The notes beneath the pieces are model-generated. The model was not told the DNA's origin. It saw only the letters and a list, made by a program, of their open reading frames with translations, and made no database searches. Below, piece after piece: positions 52,112 through 60,827 of a stretch of 64,000 nt of DNA. Within the stretch, counting starts at the first letter, position 1. The number at the start of each line of letters is the position of its first letter. This stretch comes from Allorhizobium pseudoryzae. GTDB taxonomy: Bacteria; Pseudomonadota; Alphaproteobacteria; Rhizobiales; Rhizobiaceae. The translations under genes and the position numbers were made by a program. Where the stretch lies: NCBI RefSeq assembly GCF_011046245.1, contig NZ_CP049241.1, positions 2,248,001 to 2,312,000 of the forward strand. The letters are read 5' to 3'.

Positions 52112-53074
52112 ATGAGCGTTCCGACCGACCACCCGTTCGCATTCGATCCCACCTACGGCTATAGCCTGGAGGCGCTTCAGGCGCTTCGCGCGCCGGAGGC
52201 CCCGGAGGGGTTCGACGCGTTCTGGGCCGGTCGCTACCAGCGGGCGCTTGAGGTGAAGCCAAAGCCGCAGCGGCGCGTGAGCGCCTTGTCGCATCCGGCT
52301 TGGCAGGTGGAGGAGATTCACTTCACCTCGACCGACCGTGTGCGGATCGGCGGATGGTTGCTGACGCCGAGGAGCGGAGAGATCCGCCGCGGGATCGTGG
52401 TCGGCCACGGCTATGGCGGGCGTGAGGCGCCGGATTTCGACTATCCGGTCACGGATGCAGCGCTGCTCTTTCCCTGCTTCCGCGGCATGTCGAAGAGCCC
52501 GCATCCGCCGATTTCCGGCAACGCGGTCTGGCACGTGCTGCACCATATCGAGAAGCCGGACCAATATGTCATCGGCGGCTGCGTCGAGGATCTCTTCGTC
52601 TCCGTCTCGGCGCTGCTTCAGCTGTTTCCCGCGCTTGAGGGGCAGATTGGCTACAGCGGCATCAGTTTCGGCGGCGGCATCGGGGCGCTCGGCATTCCCT
52701 TCGACCCACGGATCGATCGTGGTTTCCTCGAAGTGCCGACCTTCGGCAATCGGCCGCTCTGGCTGACGCTGCCCTCCACCGGTAGTGCGGCCTCGGTTCA
52801 GATCTATCGCAAGACACATCCGGGCGTCGATGAGGCACTGCGTTTCTTTGATGCCGCCACCGCCGCCACGCGAATCACGGTGCCGATGCTGGTGGCGCCG
52901 GCGCGGTTCGACCCGGCGGTGGCGCCGCCCTGCCAGTTTTCCGTCGCCAATGCGGTGCCGCAAAAATTTAATGAAACCTTCATTCTCGACGCCGGCCACT
53001 TCGATTATCCTGACGCTGCAACGCAGCATAACCTTCTCTCTGAGAAGGTCAGGACATTCTTCGGAGATCCATGA
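52112..53074 (+). CDS. Acetylxylan-esterase-like alpha/beta hydrolase
   Basis: A 320-residue cytosolic alpha/beta hydrolase of the acetylxylan esterase/cephalosporin deacetylase (AXE1) type. The N-terminal YGYSLEALQAL and FDAFWAGRY match the family start. The nucleophile elbow is GISFGGG and the His is in LDAGHFDYP. There is no clear ribosome-binding site at the ATG at 52112. It overlaps the next hydrolase gene by 4 bp (ATGA), so the two are coupled. The physiological ester is unknown. Confidence 0.85.
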   Translation: MSVPTDHPFAFDPTYGYSLEALQALRAPEAPEGFDAFWAGRYQRALEVKPKPQRRVSALSHPAWQVEEIHFTSTDRVRIGGWLLTPRSGEIRRGIVVGHGYGGREAPDFDYPVTDAALLFPCFRGMSKSPHPPISGNAVWHVLHHIEKPDQYVIGGCVEDLFVSVSALLQLFPALEGQIGYSGISFGGGIGALGIPFDPRIDRGFLEVPTFGNRPLWLTLPSTGSAASVQIYRKTHPGVDEALRFFDAATAATRITVPMLVAPARFDPAVAPPCQFSVANAVPQKFNETFILDAGHFDYPDAATQHNLLSEKVRTFFGDP

Positions 53075-53799
53075 ACCGAGAATATGTGCGCTGGTACAGT
53101 CCCCGCCTTCATCGCGAGATGGAGCTACTGATCTTTGGACACGCCGGCGCGAAGGTTCTGATGCTGCCGACCCGTGAGGGGCGGTTCTTCGAATACGAAC
53201 AGATGGGCGTGGTGGCGAGCCTCGCGGGCAAGATCGAAGCCGGACAGATGCAGCTCTTCTGCATCGAAGGCATGGCGGGCGAGACCTTCTACAGCGGCTG
53301 GCGGCATCCAGGCGATCGCATCCGGCGGCATGCGCTGTTCGAGGACTATGTGCTCTCTGAGGTGCTGCCGCTGATGGCGGCGCGCAACCCGCATGACTGC
53401 ACGATCATCCAGGGCTGCAGCCTGGGCGCCTTCCAGGCGGCAAGCCTTGCGCTGCGCCATCCGCACCTGTTCCGCAAGCTCGTCGCCTTTTCCGGCCGCT
53501 ACGACCTGACGCTGAAAGTGGAACATTTCGATGACCTTCTGGGCGGTTATTATGACGACGAGGTGTATTTTCGCACGCCGACCCATTTCCTGCCCAACCT
53601 GCCGCCGGGCGATCATCTTGATCACCTCAGGCGTCTGGAGGTGGTGCTGGCGATCGGTGCCGACGATCCGTTTCTCGACAACAACCGGCATCTCAGCCGC
53701 CTTCTGACGGAAAAGGGTGTGATGCATCAGCTGCATGTGTGGGACGGACGTGCGCATCGCGCCGGCATCTGGCGGCGCATGGCGCCGCTCTATATCTAG
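53071..53799 (+). CDS. Esterase-family alpha/beta hydrolase (esterase D-like)
   Basis: A 242-residue hydrolase of the putative esterase (esterase D/antigen 85-like) family. The nucleophile elbow is QGCSLGAFQA, with the acid in IGADDPFLDNN and a His near the C-terminus (HVWDGRAHRAGIW). The N-terminal EMELLIFGHAGAKVLMLPT is typical of the group. It overlaps the AXE1-like gene by 4 bp, suggesting that the two esterases act on related substrates. It converges with an ABC-transporter operon, 8 bp away. Confidence 0.85.
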   Translation: MNREYVRWYSPRLHREMELLIFGHAGAKVLMLPTREGRFFEYEQMGVVASLAGKIEAGQMQLFCIEGMAGETFYSGWRHPGDRIRRHALFEDYVLSEVLPLMAARNPHDCTIIQGCSLGAFQAASLALRHPHLFRKLVAFSGRYDLTLKVEHFDDLLGGYYDDEVYFRTPTHFLPNLPPGDHLDHLRRLEVVLAIGADDPFLDNNRHLSRLLTEKGVMHQLHVWDGRAHRAGIWRRMAPLYI

Positions 53800-53807
53800 C
53801 AAGCCGA

Positions 53808-54518
53808 TCAGACGATCACGGCTTTCGGAACCGTCTTGGTGTCGGAGACGAGGCGGCCTTCCTCCAACACAAGAATGCGGTCGGCGAGATCGACGATGCG
53901 GTTGTCGTGCGTGACCATGACGGTGGTTGTGCCGCGCTCACGGCCGAGCGCCTTCAGCAGGGTCACCACCTGCAGGCCGCTTTCCTTGTCGAGGGCGGCC
54001 GTCGGTTCGTCGGCAAAGACAATCCGCGGTCCGCTGACGAGCGCGCGGGCAATTGCGACACGCTGCTTCTGGCCGCCGGAGAGGGATGCCGGCAGATAAT
54101 CGATGCGGTGGCCGAGACCGAGCAGGTCGAGCATATGTTCGATCGCCCGCTGGCGTGCCTGGGCATCGCCGCGGCCATGCACTTCCAGTCCCATCATGAC
54201 GTTCTGCCGGGCCGTCAGGCTTTCGTGCAGATTGTGCGCCTGGAAGATGAAGCCAACCTCACGGCGCAGGGCCTCGAGGCGCCTCTGGCCAGCACCGCGC
54301 AGTTCCTCGCCCAGCAGCAGGATCGATCCATCCATCACCTCGCGCAGGCAGCCCATCAGTGTCAGCACCGTCGTCTTGCCGGAGCCCGACGGTCCCATCA
54401 GCACGGTGAGGCTTCCCAGTGCGATGGACAGCGAGATATCGAAGAGCGCCTGCTTGCGGGCCTCGCCCTTGCCGAACCAGTGGTTCAGATGCCGGATGAT
54501 GATGGGGCTATCGGTCAT
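53808..54518 (-). CDS. ABC exporter ATP-binding protein, DevA-like
   Basis: A 236-residue ATPase of the LolD/MacB/DevA group. Walker A is GPSGSGKTT at 42-50, the signature is LSGGQKQRVAIARAL and Walker B is IVFADEPTAALD. It is the last gene of a three-gene operon with an FtsX-type permease and an HlyD-type adaptor; its start overlaps the permease stop by 1 base (TGATG). DevBCA exporters were named from heterocyst glycolipid export in cyanobacteria; the rhizobial substrate is unknown. Confidence 0.9.
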   Translation of the reverse strand: MTDSPIIIRHLNHWFGKGEARKQALFDISLSIALGSLTVLMGPSGSGKTTVLTLMGCLREVMDGSILLLGEELRGAGQRRLEALRREVGFIFQAHNLHESLTARQNVMMGLEVHGRGDAQARQRAIEHMLDLLGLGHRIDYLPASLSGGQKQRVAIARALVSGPRIVFADEPTAALDKESGLQVVTLLKALGRERGTTTVMVTHDNRIVDLADRILVLEEGRLVSDTKTVPKAVIV

Positions 54519-55693
54519 CAGAAAAGGTCCGCTGGATCGGCGCCCTTGAGGCGGCGGGTGGCAAGGCTGCCGGAAATGACCGAGGCGGCCAGCGTGCCGA
54601 CTAGGACCATGACGGCGCGCTGTCCGGTCATCGCGATCGGCAGCGCGGTGACGCCTGACAACAGGCTATAGATGAGGTTCGACAGAAGGAAGCCCGGCAC
54701 GAAGCCGAGGACGCCGAGCACCAGCGCCTCCTCCAGCACGATGCCGAAAAAGAAGCTGTGCGGATACCCCATGGCCTTCAGTGTCGCATATTCCTTCAGG
54801 TGATCGGCGACATCGGTGGATAGCACCTGATAGACGATGACGATGCCGACGAGCACACCCATGAAAACCCCAAAGCCGAAGATGACGCCGGTGGGGCGCT
54901 CTGTGGTCTGGTAGCGGAGATCCTCGGCTATTGCATCGGCGGTGGAGCGGACGATGACCGGCTCATCCTTCAGGATTTCGCGCAAGTGCGCCACGAGCGA
55001 TGGGATCGCCTGCTTGTCGTCCACATGCAGAAGGATGTGTGAGGGGGTTCCGCCGATCCTTTTCGGAAACAGCGACAGGAAGGTCTGGTCGGAGGTGAAC
55101 ATTGCACCATCGGCGGAAAAACCGGCGCCGATACCGAGCGTTCCGATGGCGGTGATCGTGCGGCCCTGGACTTCCAGGCGGTAAGGATTTGCCTCGGATA
55201 TGTCGGCGAGTTCCTGCGCTTCGACACCGCGAATCGAGTGGTCCAGCAGGACATGATCCGTCAGCATCAGGCGTGGCATCTCTGGCCGCACCTGGGGGCC
55301 GGCAAACGCCGCAGCCTCGACCGGCAGGCCATAGACCATCAGGTTCACCGTGTTGCCATCCTGCCGTTTCCAGTCCAGCTTGCCCATATAAAGGGGGGCG
55401 GCCGCGATGATACCGGGTACGGAGAGTGCGCGAAACAGCAGGCGCCTTGAGACTGCCGACCCCTCCGTCAGCGTGTTGCTGTCGTTCGACGAGATCATGA
55501 TGTCGGAGACGATCGGGTCATAGCTCGTCTTGATGGTGCCGTTCAGGACGCCCATGATGCCGAGCTGGACGAAGACCAGCATGTTGGCAAAGGCGACGCC
55601 GGCAAGGGCTGCTGCCAGGCGCGCCGGGTTGTGCCGCAGTTGCAGCCAGCCGATGGGCAGGCGCCCGAACAGTTTTCCGAGAAGATAGCTCAT
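54518..55693 (-). CDS. ABC exporter permease, DevC-like (FtsX domain)
   Basis: A 391-residue permease with an N-terminal membrane helix, a periplasmic domain of about 220 residues and three C-terminal helices of the FtsX/MacB type (GVFMGVLVGIVIVYQVLSTDVADHLKEYATLKAMGY, seen as STDVADHLKEYATLKAMGY). This TDVADHLKEYATLKAMG segment is typical of DevC. It overlaps the adaptor gene by 4 bp and the ATPase gene by 1 base, so the three are translated as a unit. Confidence 0.92.
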   Translation of the reverse strand: MSYLLGKLFGRLPIGWLQLRHNPARLAAALAGVAFANMLVFVQLGIMGVLNGTIKTSYDPIVSDIMISSNDSNTLTEGSAVSRRLLFRALSVPGIIAAAPLYMGKLDWKRQDGNTVNLMVYGLPVEAAAFAGPQVRPEMPRLMLTDHVLLDHSIRGVEAQELADISEANPYRLEVQGRTITAIGTLGIGAGFSADGAMFTSDQTFLSLFPKRIGGTPSHILLHVDDKQAIPSLVAHLREILKDEPVIVRSTADAIAEDLRYQTTERPTGVIFGFGVFMGVLVGIVIVYQVLSTDVADHLKEYATLKAMGYPHSFFFGIVLEEALVLGVLGFVPGFLLSNLIYSLLSGVTALPIAMTGQRAVMVLVGTLAASVISGSLATRRLKGADPADLF

Positions 55694-56931
55694 GATGCCG
55701 GCCCCGAAATGCTGATGCGGCCGATGACTTCGAGCCCGGTCAGGCCGCGGGCGCGCTCGGAGGAGGCGTTGTCCAGATCGCCGGTCACCCGCACGATGCG
55801 CGCATCGGTATTGGCCACTGGATCGGAAGACAGAACCGTCTGGCGCTCCACCTCCAGCCCGATCCTGGTGACGAAAGCCTTCAGCGGCGTTGCAAGCGCC
55901 GGGCTGCTGATCTCGATCGACTGGCCGGGTGCAATCGACCGGATGTCGGTTTGGTAGACTTCGAGCTCCACCTGCATGTTTTGTGTATCGCCGAGCGTTG
56001 CAAGCCCGGTCGTGCCCGGCCTTTCCCCGACGCGGCTGATGAGGGAAATCACGGTGCCGTTGATGGGCGAGACGATCGTGCCCTTGCTGATGTCCCGTTC
56101 TGCCGTTTCCAGCTGGATCTTTGCGACCTCGACATTGCGGGCGGCAAGCGCGATATCGGCCTGATCGGCGGGACTTGCCGCATCATAGCGGGCGACGGAT
56201 GCAATCGCCTTCAGCAGATCGCCGCGCGCCTGCGCCAATTGGCTTTCCGCCGATTGCAGCGTGGAAGTGGAGGAGGCGCCGCCCTGCTGCAGGCTCTTGG
56301 CCCGTGCCAGTTCCTTTTCCGCAAGGTCAAGCGCCGCCTTGGCGCTTTCCTGAGTAGCCCTTGCCTCTGCAAGGTTGGTCGAAACCGTCAGCTTCGTCTG
56401 CGAAAGTGTTGCCTCGCTGGCGGCGAGATTGGCTCTCGCCGTCGCAACGGCGGCCTTCAGCGATGGCAGATTGTCAAGTTCCGCCAGCACCTGGTTTGCC
56501 GTAACCGGATCGCCTTCGTCCACCAGGATCTTTGCAATGCGCGCATCGCTGCCGCCATAGGGGGAGGAGACCGTGATGGTTTTCCCGTGCGGCAGCAGGT
56601 GTCCAAGCGCCGTGACGGAGACGTTCGTGTCGGTAGCCGTCGGGAGCGCAGCCGGGGAGGGCGCCACGGCGATCGGGGTCGAGGTGCCGCCGCCGGGTTG
56701 AAGGCCGGTGATGCCGAAGAAGGCCTTCAGCGCCGGCGGCTGGAAATAGAGGCCGATGACCGCGCCTGTGAAGAGGATCGCCATCAGAACGGGCAGGCGC
56801 CAGAGACGGCGGATCGCCTTCAGCCGCGGGCGCTCCGCAGGGCGCGCGGACGGTACCACCAGCGCCTCGCGTGGCACGGGCAGGGGGAGCGATGACGCAA
56901 CGGCTTGCGTGTCTTGCTGCGTCTCTGACAT
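55690..56931 (-). CDS. HlyD/DevB-type membrane fusion protein
   Basis: A 413-residue periplasmic adaptor. A Pro-rich cytoplasmic start leads to one membrane helix (LPVLMAILFTGAVIGLYF), then a biotinyl-lipoyl-like segment (GGSDARIAKILVDEGDPVTANQVLAEL), a long coiled-coil hairpin (about residues 165-280) and beta-barrel domains. It links the DevC/DevA pump to an outer-membrane channel such as TolC. It is the first gene of the operon, with AGAGG before the ATG at 56931. A TetR-type gene and a palindromic operator lie directly upstream. Confidence 0.9.
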   Translation of the reverse strand: MSETQQDTQAVASSLPLPVPREALVVPSARPAERPRLKAIRRLWRLPVLMAILFTGAVIGLYFQPPALKAFFGITGLQPGGGTSTPIAVAPSPAALPTATDTNVSVTALGHLLPHGKTITVSSPYGGSDARIAKILVDEGDPVTANQVLAELDNLPSLKAAVATARANLAASEATLSQTKLTVSTNLAEARATQESAKAALDLAEKELARAKSLQQGGASSTSTLQSAESQLAQARGDLLKAIASVARYDAASPADQADIALAARNVEVAKIQLETAERDISKGTIVSPINGTVISLISRVGERPGTTGLATLGDTQNMQVELEVYQTDIRSIAPGQSIEISSPALATPLKAFVTRIGLEVERQTVLSSDPVANTDARIVRVTGDLDNASSERARGLTGLEVIGRISISGPAS

Positions 56932-56947
56932 GATGACCTCTGGCGAT

Positions 56948-56969
56948 TTAATGACTTTTCGGTCATTAA
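56948..56969. promoter_or_regulatory. Palindromic operator between tetR and the devBCA-like operon
   Basis: TTAATGAC (56948-56955) and GTCATTAA (56962-56969) form a perfect 8-bp inverted repeat with a 6-base spacer. It fills the 64-bp gap between divergent start codons, where the TetR protein can block both directions. Confidence 0.8.
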
Positions 56970-56995
56970 TAGCGGAAAGGCATGAGGAAAACAAT

Positions 56996-57622
56996 ATGGA
57001 TGTGGAACAGAGCCCGCGCCGGCGTCAGCGCCGCAAGGAGGCGAGACCGTCCGAAATCATCGATGCAGGGCTGGAACTGTTCCGGGAGAACGGCTTTGCC
57101 GGTACCCGCCTGGAAGACGTGGCCAAACGCGCCGGCATCGCCAAGGGCACGGTGTATCTCTATTTCCCCTCCAAGGAGGCGTTGTTCGAAGCGGCGATGA
57201 AGGAGCGGATCGTCTCCAACATGGAAGCCATGGGCCAGTTGGTGGCTTCTTTCGAAGGGACGACAGCCGAACTGCTGCAACGCTTCCTTGAGACCATGTA
57301 CTCCCACCTCATGGAGGGAGAGGCCGGCATTCTGATGCGGATCCTGATCGGCGAGGGGACGCGCTTTCCGCACCTGATTGAGCTGCATCGGAAGATCACC
57401 ATGGAGCTCGGCCTGGGCACAATGAAGGCCATGTTGATGCGCGCCGAGGCGCGAGGCGAGTTACGCATCCCGGTCCAGGATATCGATCCGCGGATGATCG
57501 TGGCGCCGCTCGTTCTCTTTGCTGTCGCCCGTGACATCTTTCCCAAGGACAGTTTTGGCAGCCGAGAGGATTTCATCCGCCGCCATTGCGACCTGGTGCT
57601 GAACGGCATGCTGGCCCGGTAG
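56996..57622 (+). CDS. TetR-family repressor of the divergent exporter
   Basis: A 208-residue TetR-type regulator. The helix-turn-helix is at about residues 20-65 (IIDAGLELFRENGFAGTRLE, VAKRAGIAKGTVYLYFPSKE), followed by a helical ligand domain. GAGG lies 7 bp before the ATG. The gene is divergent from the DevBCA-type operon and a perfect palindrome lies between them, so it very likely represses both itself and the exporter until an inducer binds. The inducer is probably related to the exported compound. Confidence 0.92.
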   Translation: MDVEQSPRRRQRRKEARPSEIIDAGLELFRENGFAGTRLEDVAKRAGIAKGTVYLYFPSKEALFEAAMKERIVSNMEAMGQLVASFEGTTAELLQRFLETMYSHLMEGEAGILMRILIGEGTRFPHLIELHRKITMELGLGTMKAMLMRAEARGELRIPVQDIDPRMIVAPLVLFAVARDIFPKDSFGSREDFIRRHCDLVLNGMLAR

Positions 57623-57625
57623 CGA

Positions 57626-58255
57626 TCAACCGCCGATGAGCAGCCGGGCGGCGATGGCCCACATGACGAGCGCGATCACCCCTTCGAGGAGACGCCAGGC
57701 GGATGGGCGGGCAAACAGCGGGCGTAGCCACGCCGCGCCATAGCCGAGGGAAAAGAAGAACAGGAACGAGCCGCTGGTCGCCCCCAGGGCGAAGCTTAAC
57801 GTGCGACCCGGAAACTGCGTGGAAATCGTACCAAGCAGCACGACCGTATCCAGATAGACATGCGGATTGAGCCATGTGAGCGCCAGGCAGGTGGCGAATA
57901 CCTGGCCGACGGGAACCGCTGCGCCCGCATTGGTGGCCAGGGCTTCCGTCGAGGTGAACGCGGAGCGCAGGCTGCGCGCGCCATACCAGAGGAGAAAGGC
58001 AGCGCCGGCCATGCGCATCGCAGGATCGAGCCAGGGGAGCAGGGTCGCCACCTGGCCGAAGCTGGTCACGCCGAGCGTAATCAGGATCGCGTCCGAGGTG
58101 GCGCAGGTGAGGCAGACGAGGAAGACGTGCTCACTGCGCAGGCCCTGCCGCAACACGAAGGCGTTCTGGGCGCCGATGGCGAGGATGAGACTGAGGCCCA
58201 TGCCAAGCCCGGTGACGTAAACGCCGAAATCCAACAAAGATTCAATCTCCACCAT
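57626..58255 (-). CDS. argO: LysE/ArgO-family amino acid exporter
   Basis: A 209-residue inner-membrane exporter of basic amino acids, with about six helices. It has the family start GMGLSLILAIGAQNAFVLRQGL, LTWLNPHVYLDT in the middle and FFFSLGYGA near the C-terminus. In E. coli and Corynebacterium such exporters remove excess arginine or lysine. It is divergent from an ArgP/LysG-type regulator gene, the usual arrangement. It converges with tetR, leaving 3 bp. Confidence 0.92.
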   Translation of the reverse strand: MVEIESLLDFGVYVTGLGMGLSLILAIGAQNAFVLRQGLRSEHVFLVCLTCATSDAILITLGVTSFGQVATLLPWLDPAMRMAGAAFLLWYGARSLRSAFTSTEALATNAGAAVPVGQVFATCLALTWLNPHVYLDTVVLLGTISTQFPGRTLSFALGATSGSFLFFFSLGYGAAWLRPLFARPSAWRLLEGVIALVMWAIAARLLIGG

Positions 58256-58329
58256 TGGGTTTCGCTTTTGTTAAATGCAGCTGGGCTAAATATCGAACGA
58301 GAAATCCTTGTGCCGATTAAGCGGAGCTA

Positions 58330-59232
58330 ATGATGCTGGACTACGCAGCCCTTTCTGCCGTTGCAGCAGTCGTCCAGACGGGGAGTTTCGAGCGTGCGGC
58401 CAGCCTGCTGCATGTCACGCCATCGGCTATCTCCCAGCGCGTCAAGCAACTGGAGGAACGGCTCGGGACCGTGCTGATCAGCCGCGGCACGCCCTGCAGC
58501 GCCACGGATCAGGGCGCCTGGTTGTGCCGGCATATCGAGCATGTCGGCATGCTGGAAAAGGAGTTGCTGCAGAACCTGCCGCAGTTGACGGAGCGGGATG
58601 CTCCGGCTCTGAAAGTGACGTTGCATCTGGCCACCAATGCCGACAGCCTGGGGACCTGGTTTCTCAAGGCGATCTGCGATTTTGCCAACGCCTCCGATTA
58701 TCTCTTGAAGATTGAAGTGGACGACCAGGAGCACACGGCCGAATGGCTGCAGAAGGGCAGGGTGCTGGCGGCCGTCACCGGGCATGGCAAGCAGGTGCAG
58801 GGGTGCCGCATGACGCGGCTTGGCAACCTGCGTTACCATGCCACCGCAAGCCCGGACTTCGCGGCCCGTCACTTTGCCGAGGGCGTCGATGCGGGTTCCC
58901 TGTCGAAGGCGCCGGCGCTCACCTACAATCAGAAGGATCGGCTGCAGGAGCAGTGGATCCACGCGATCTGCGGTCGCACCGTCAATCATCCCACCCACTG
59001 GCTGCCCTCGACGCATGCGTTTGTCGAGGCAAGCCTTGCCGGCACCGGCTGGGGTATGAACCCGGCTCTGCTGGTGAAGGAGCATCTGGAAAGCGGTCGC
59101 CTGATCGACCTGGCGCCCGGCACCGTTCTGGATGTGCCGCTCTATTGGCAGGTCAATCGTATGGTCGATGAGCAATTGTCGGGGCTGACCCAGGCCGTTA
59201 TTGCCGCAGCCGAGTCCGCCCTCGTGCGCTGA
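58330..59232 (+). CDS. argP: LysR-family regulator ArgP/LysG
   Basis: A 300-residue LysR-type activator with an N-terminal winged helix-turn-helix (AVVQTGSFERAASLLHVTPSAISQRVKQLEERL, seen as SFERAASLLHVTPSAISQ) and a periplasmic-binding-like effector domain. The SAISQRVKQLEERLGTVLISRG stretch and divergent pairing with argO fit ArgP/LysG, which activates the exporter in the presence of arginine or lysine. The 74-bp gap between the genes holds the binding site, which I could not delimit. GGAG precedes the double ATG. Confidence 0.92.
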   Translation: MMLDYAALSAVAAVVQTGSFERAASLLHVTPSAISQRVKQLEERLGTVLISRGTPCSATDQGAWLCRHIEHVGMLEKELLQNLPQLTERDAPALKVTLHLATNADSLGTWFLKAICDFANASDYLLKIEVDDQEHTAEWLQKGRVLAAVTGHGKQVQGCRMTRLGNLRYHATASPDFAARHFAEGVDAGSLSKAPALTYNQKDRLQEQWIHAICGRTVNHPTHWLPSTHAFVEASLAGTGWGMNPALLVKEHLESGRLIDLAPGTVLDVPLYWQVNRMVDEQLSGLTQAVIAAAESALVR

Positions 59233-59438
59233 CGTCAATTTCCGGTGGATTTTTAGGGGGCGTATCAACCGATTTGAAACGGCTCAGTGAGAATACTGGT
59301 ATTCTGGATGCAGATTTTAACGCATGGATGTGTTCAGTTTTACCGGATGGATCGCTGCCTTCGGGTCGATCGGCTTGTTCTGTTGTCGATGGACCGATGA
59401 TTTGGATGACCTGCCGCTGATTTGAGAAGGCCACGATA

Positions 59439-60818
59439 TTGCCAGGTTTGCTGGAGGCATTTTTTGCAAGGGTGCGCCATCGTCTTTCTTTTCACGAAGA
59501 GACGATGAGTTGGACGGCTGCCCAGAGACATGACTGGCGGGTCCGAAATCTGATCCTGGTCGCCGGCGTGCTCAGCATTCTCGTCGGCTCGATCTGGTCC
59601 TATGTCTATTTCCGACTGGGCAATCTGTGGAATCTTTCCTTCACCGCAATGGTGGTCGTCGGCGGGGGCATCATGCTCGCCCTGGTGTTTTATGGCCATC
59701 AGCGCGTCAGCATGATTTTTTTCGCGCATCTGGTGTTCGTCACCGTCATCCTGTGCGGGCTCGCCGATGTGCCGGTGGATGGTGTTCCGCGGTCGATTCA
59801 CATGAACCTCCTGCCGGTGGCAGCGGCTGCGTTGCTGGCCTTTTCCAGCGAGGGCTTTTATCTTCGGCTTTTTCTGCCGATCACAAGCCTTGTGGTGTTC
59901 GTGGCATTCCAGGTCGAGTTGATCCCCGCATTGCAAATGGACGACCTCACCGGCGTGTCTGCCGGCTGGCCCGGCGTGTGGGCCAACAACATCACCGGCA
60001 TCGGATCCACCTGTGTCGCCATAGCGATCATGCAGGCGAACATGACGCTCCGGCGCTCGCTGGAAGGCGAATTGCGCCAGGCGGTTGCCCGCGGTGAGTT
60101 TCACCTTCACTACCAGCCGCAGATGGACCATACGGCCCGAATGATCGGGGCAGAAGCCCTGCTGCGCTGGCGACATCCAACGCGCGGTCATGTCTCACCC
60201 GGCGAGTTCATTCCGCTGGCGGAAGAAACCGGCCTGATCATCCCGATCGGCGAATGGGTGCTGCGCACCGCCTGCGCGCAACTGCAGGTCTGGGCAAAAG
60301 ATCCCGCGACGGCGCACCTGACGATTGCGGTCAATGTGAGTGCATCGCAGTTTCGCCAGCCGGATTTCGTCGAGCAGGTTCGTTCCATCCTCGCGCTCAG
60401 CGGGGCGCCCGCATCCCGGCTGAAGCTGGAATTGACGGAAAGTGCGCTGGCCGACGATGTGGCGACCGTGGTGGCGAAGATGACCGCGCTGAAGGGGACC
60501 GGAATCAGTTGGTCGCTCGATGATTTCGGCACCGGCTATTCATCGCTCAGTTCCTTGAAGCGCCTGCCACTCGACCAGTTGAAGATCGACCAGTCCTTCG
60601 TGCGCGACCTGCAGACCGATCCGCGCAACATGCCGATCGTGGAAGCGATCCTGCATTTGAGCGAGACGCTCCATCTCGTGGTGATTGCCGAAGGGGTGGA
60701 GACCGAGGCGCAGCTTGCGGCGCTGACCAGTGCCGGCTGTCGATATTTCCAGGGGTTTTACTTCAGCCGTCCGCTGCCCATTGCCGAGCTGGAGCAGTTT
60801 CACCGTTTAACGGCGTGA
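59439..60818 (+). CDS. Membrane-bound EAL-domain phosphodiesterase
   Basis: A 459-residue protein predicted to hydrolyse cyclic di-GMP. About six membrane segments occupy residues 35-205. The EAL domain follows with GAEALLRWRHP (EALLR), NVSASQFRQP, LDDFGTGYSSLSSLKRLPLD (seen as LDDFGTGYSSLSSL) and VIAEGVET, so the metal- and substrate-binding residues look intact. The start could be TTG at 59439, with AAGG upstream, or ATG at 59505. It has no GGDEF partner domain. Confidence 0.92.
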   Translation: MPGLLEAFFARVRHRLSFHEETMSWTAAQRHDWRVRNLILVAGVLSILVGSIWSYVYFRLGNLWNLSFTAMVVVGGGIMLALVFYGHQRVSMIFFAHLVFVTVILCGLADVPVDGVPRSIHMNLLPVAAAALLAFSSEGFYLRLFLPITSLVVFVAFQVELIPALQMDDLTGVSAGWPGVWANNITGIGSTCVAIAIMQANMTLRRSLEGELRQAVARGEFHLHYQPQMDHTARMIGAEALLRWRHPTRGHVSPGEFIPLAEETGLIIPIGEWVLRTACAQLQVWAKDPATAHLTIAVNVSASQFRQPDFVEQVRSILALSGAPASRLKLELTESALADDVATVVAKMTALKGTGISWSLDDFGTGYSSLSSLKRLPLDQLKIDQSFVRDLQTDPRNMPIVEAILHLSETLHLVVIAEGVETEAQLAALTSAGCRYFQGFYFSRPLPIAELEQFHRLTA

Positions 60819-60827
60819 CCTCCCGCG

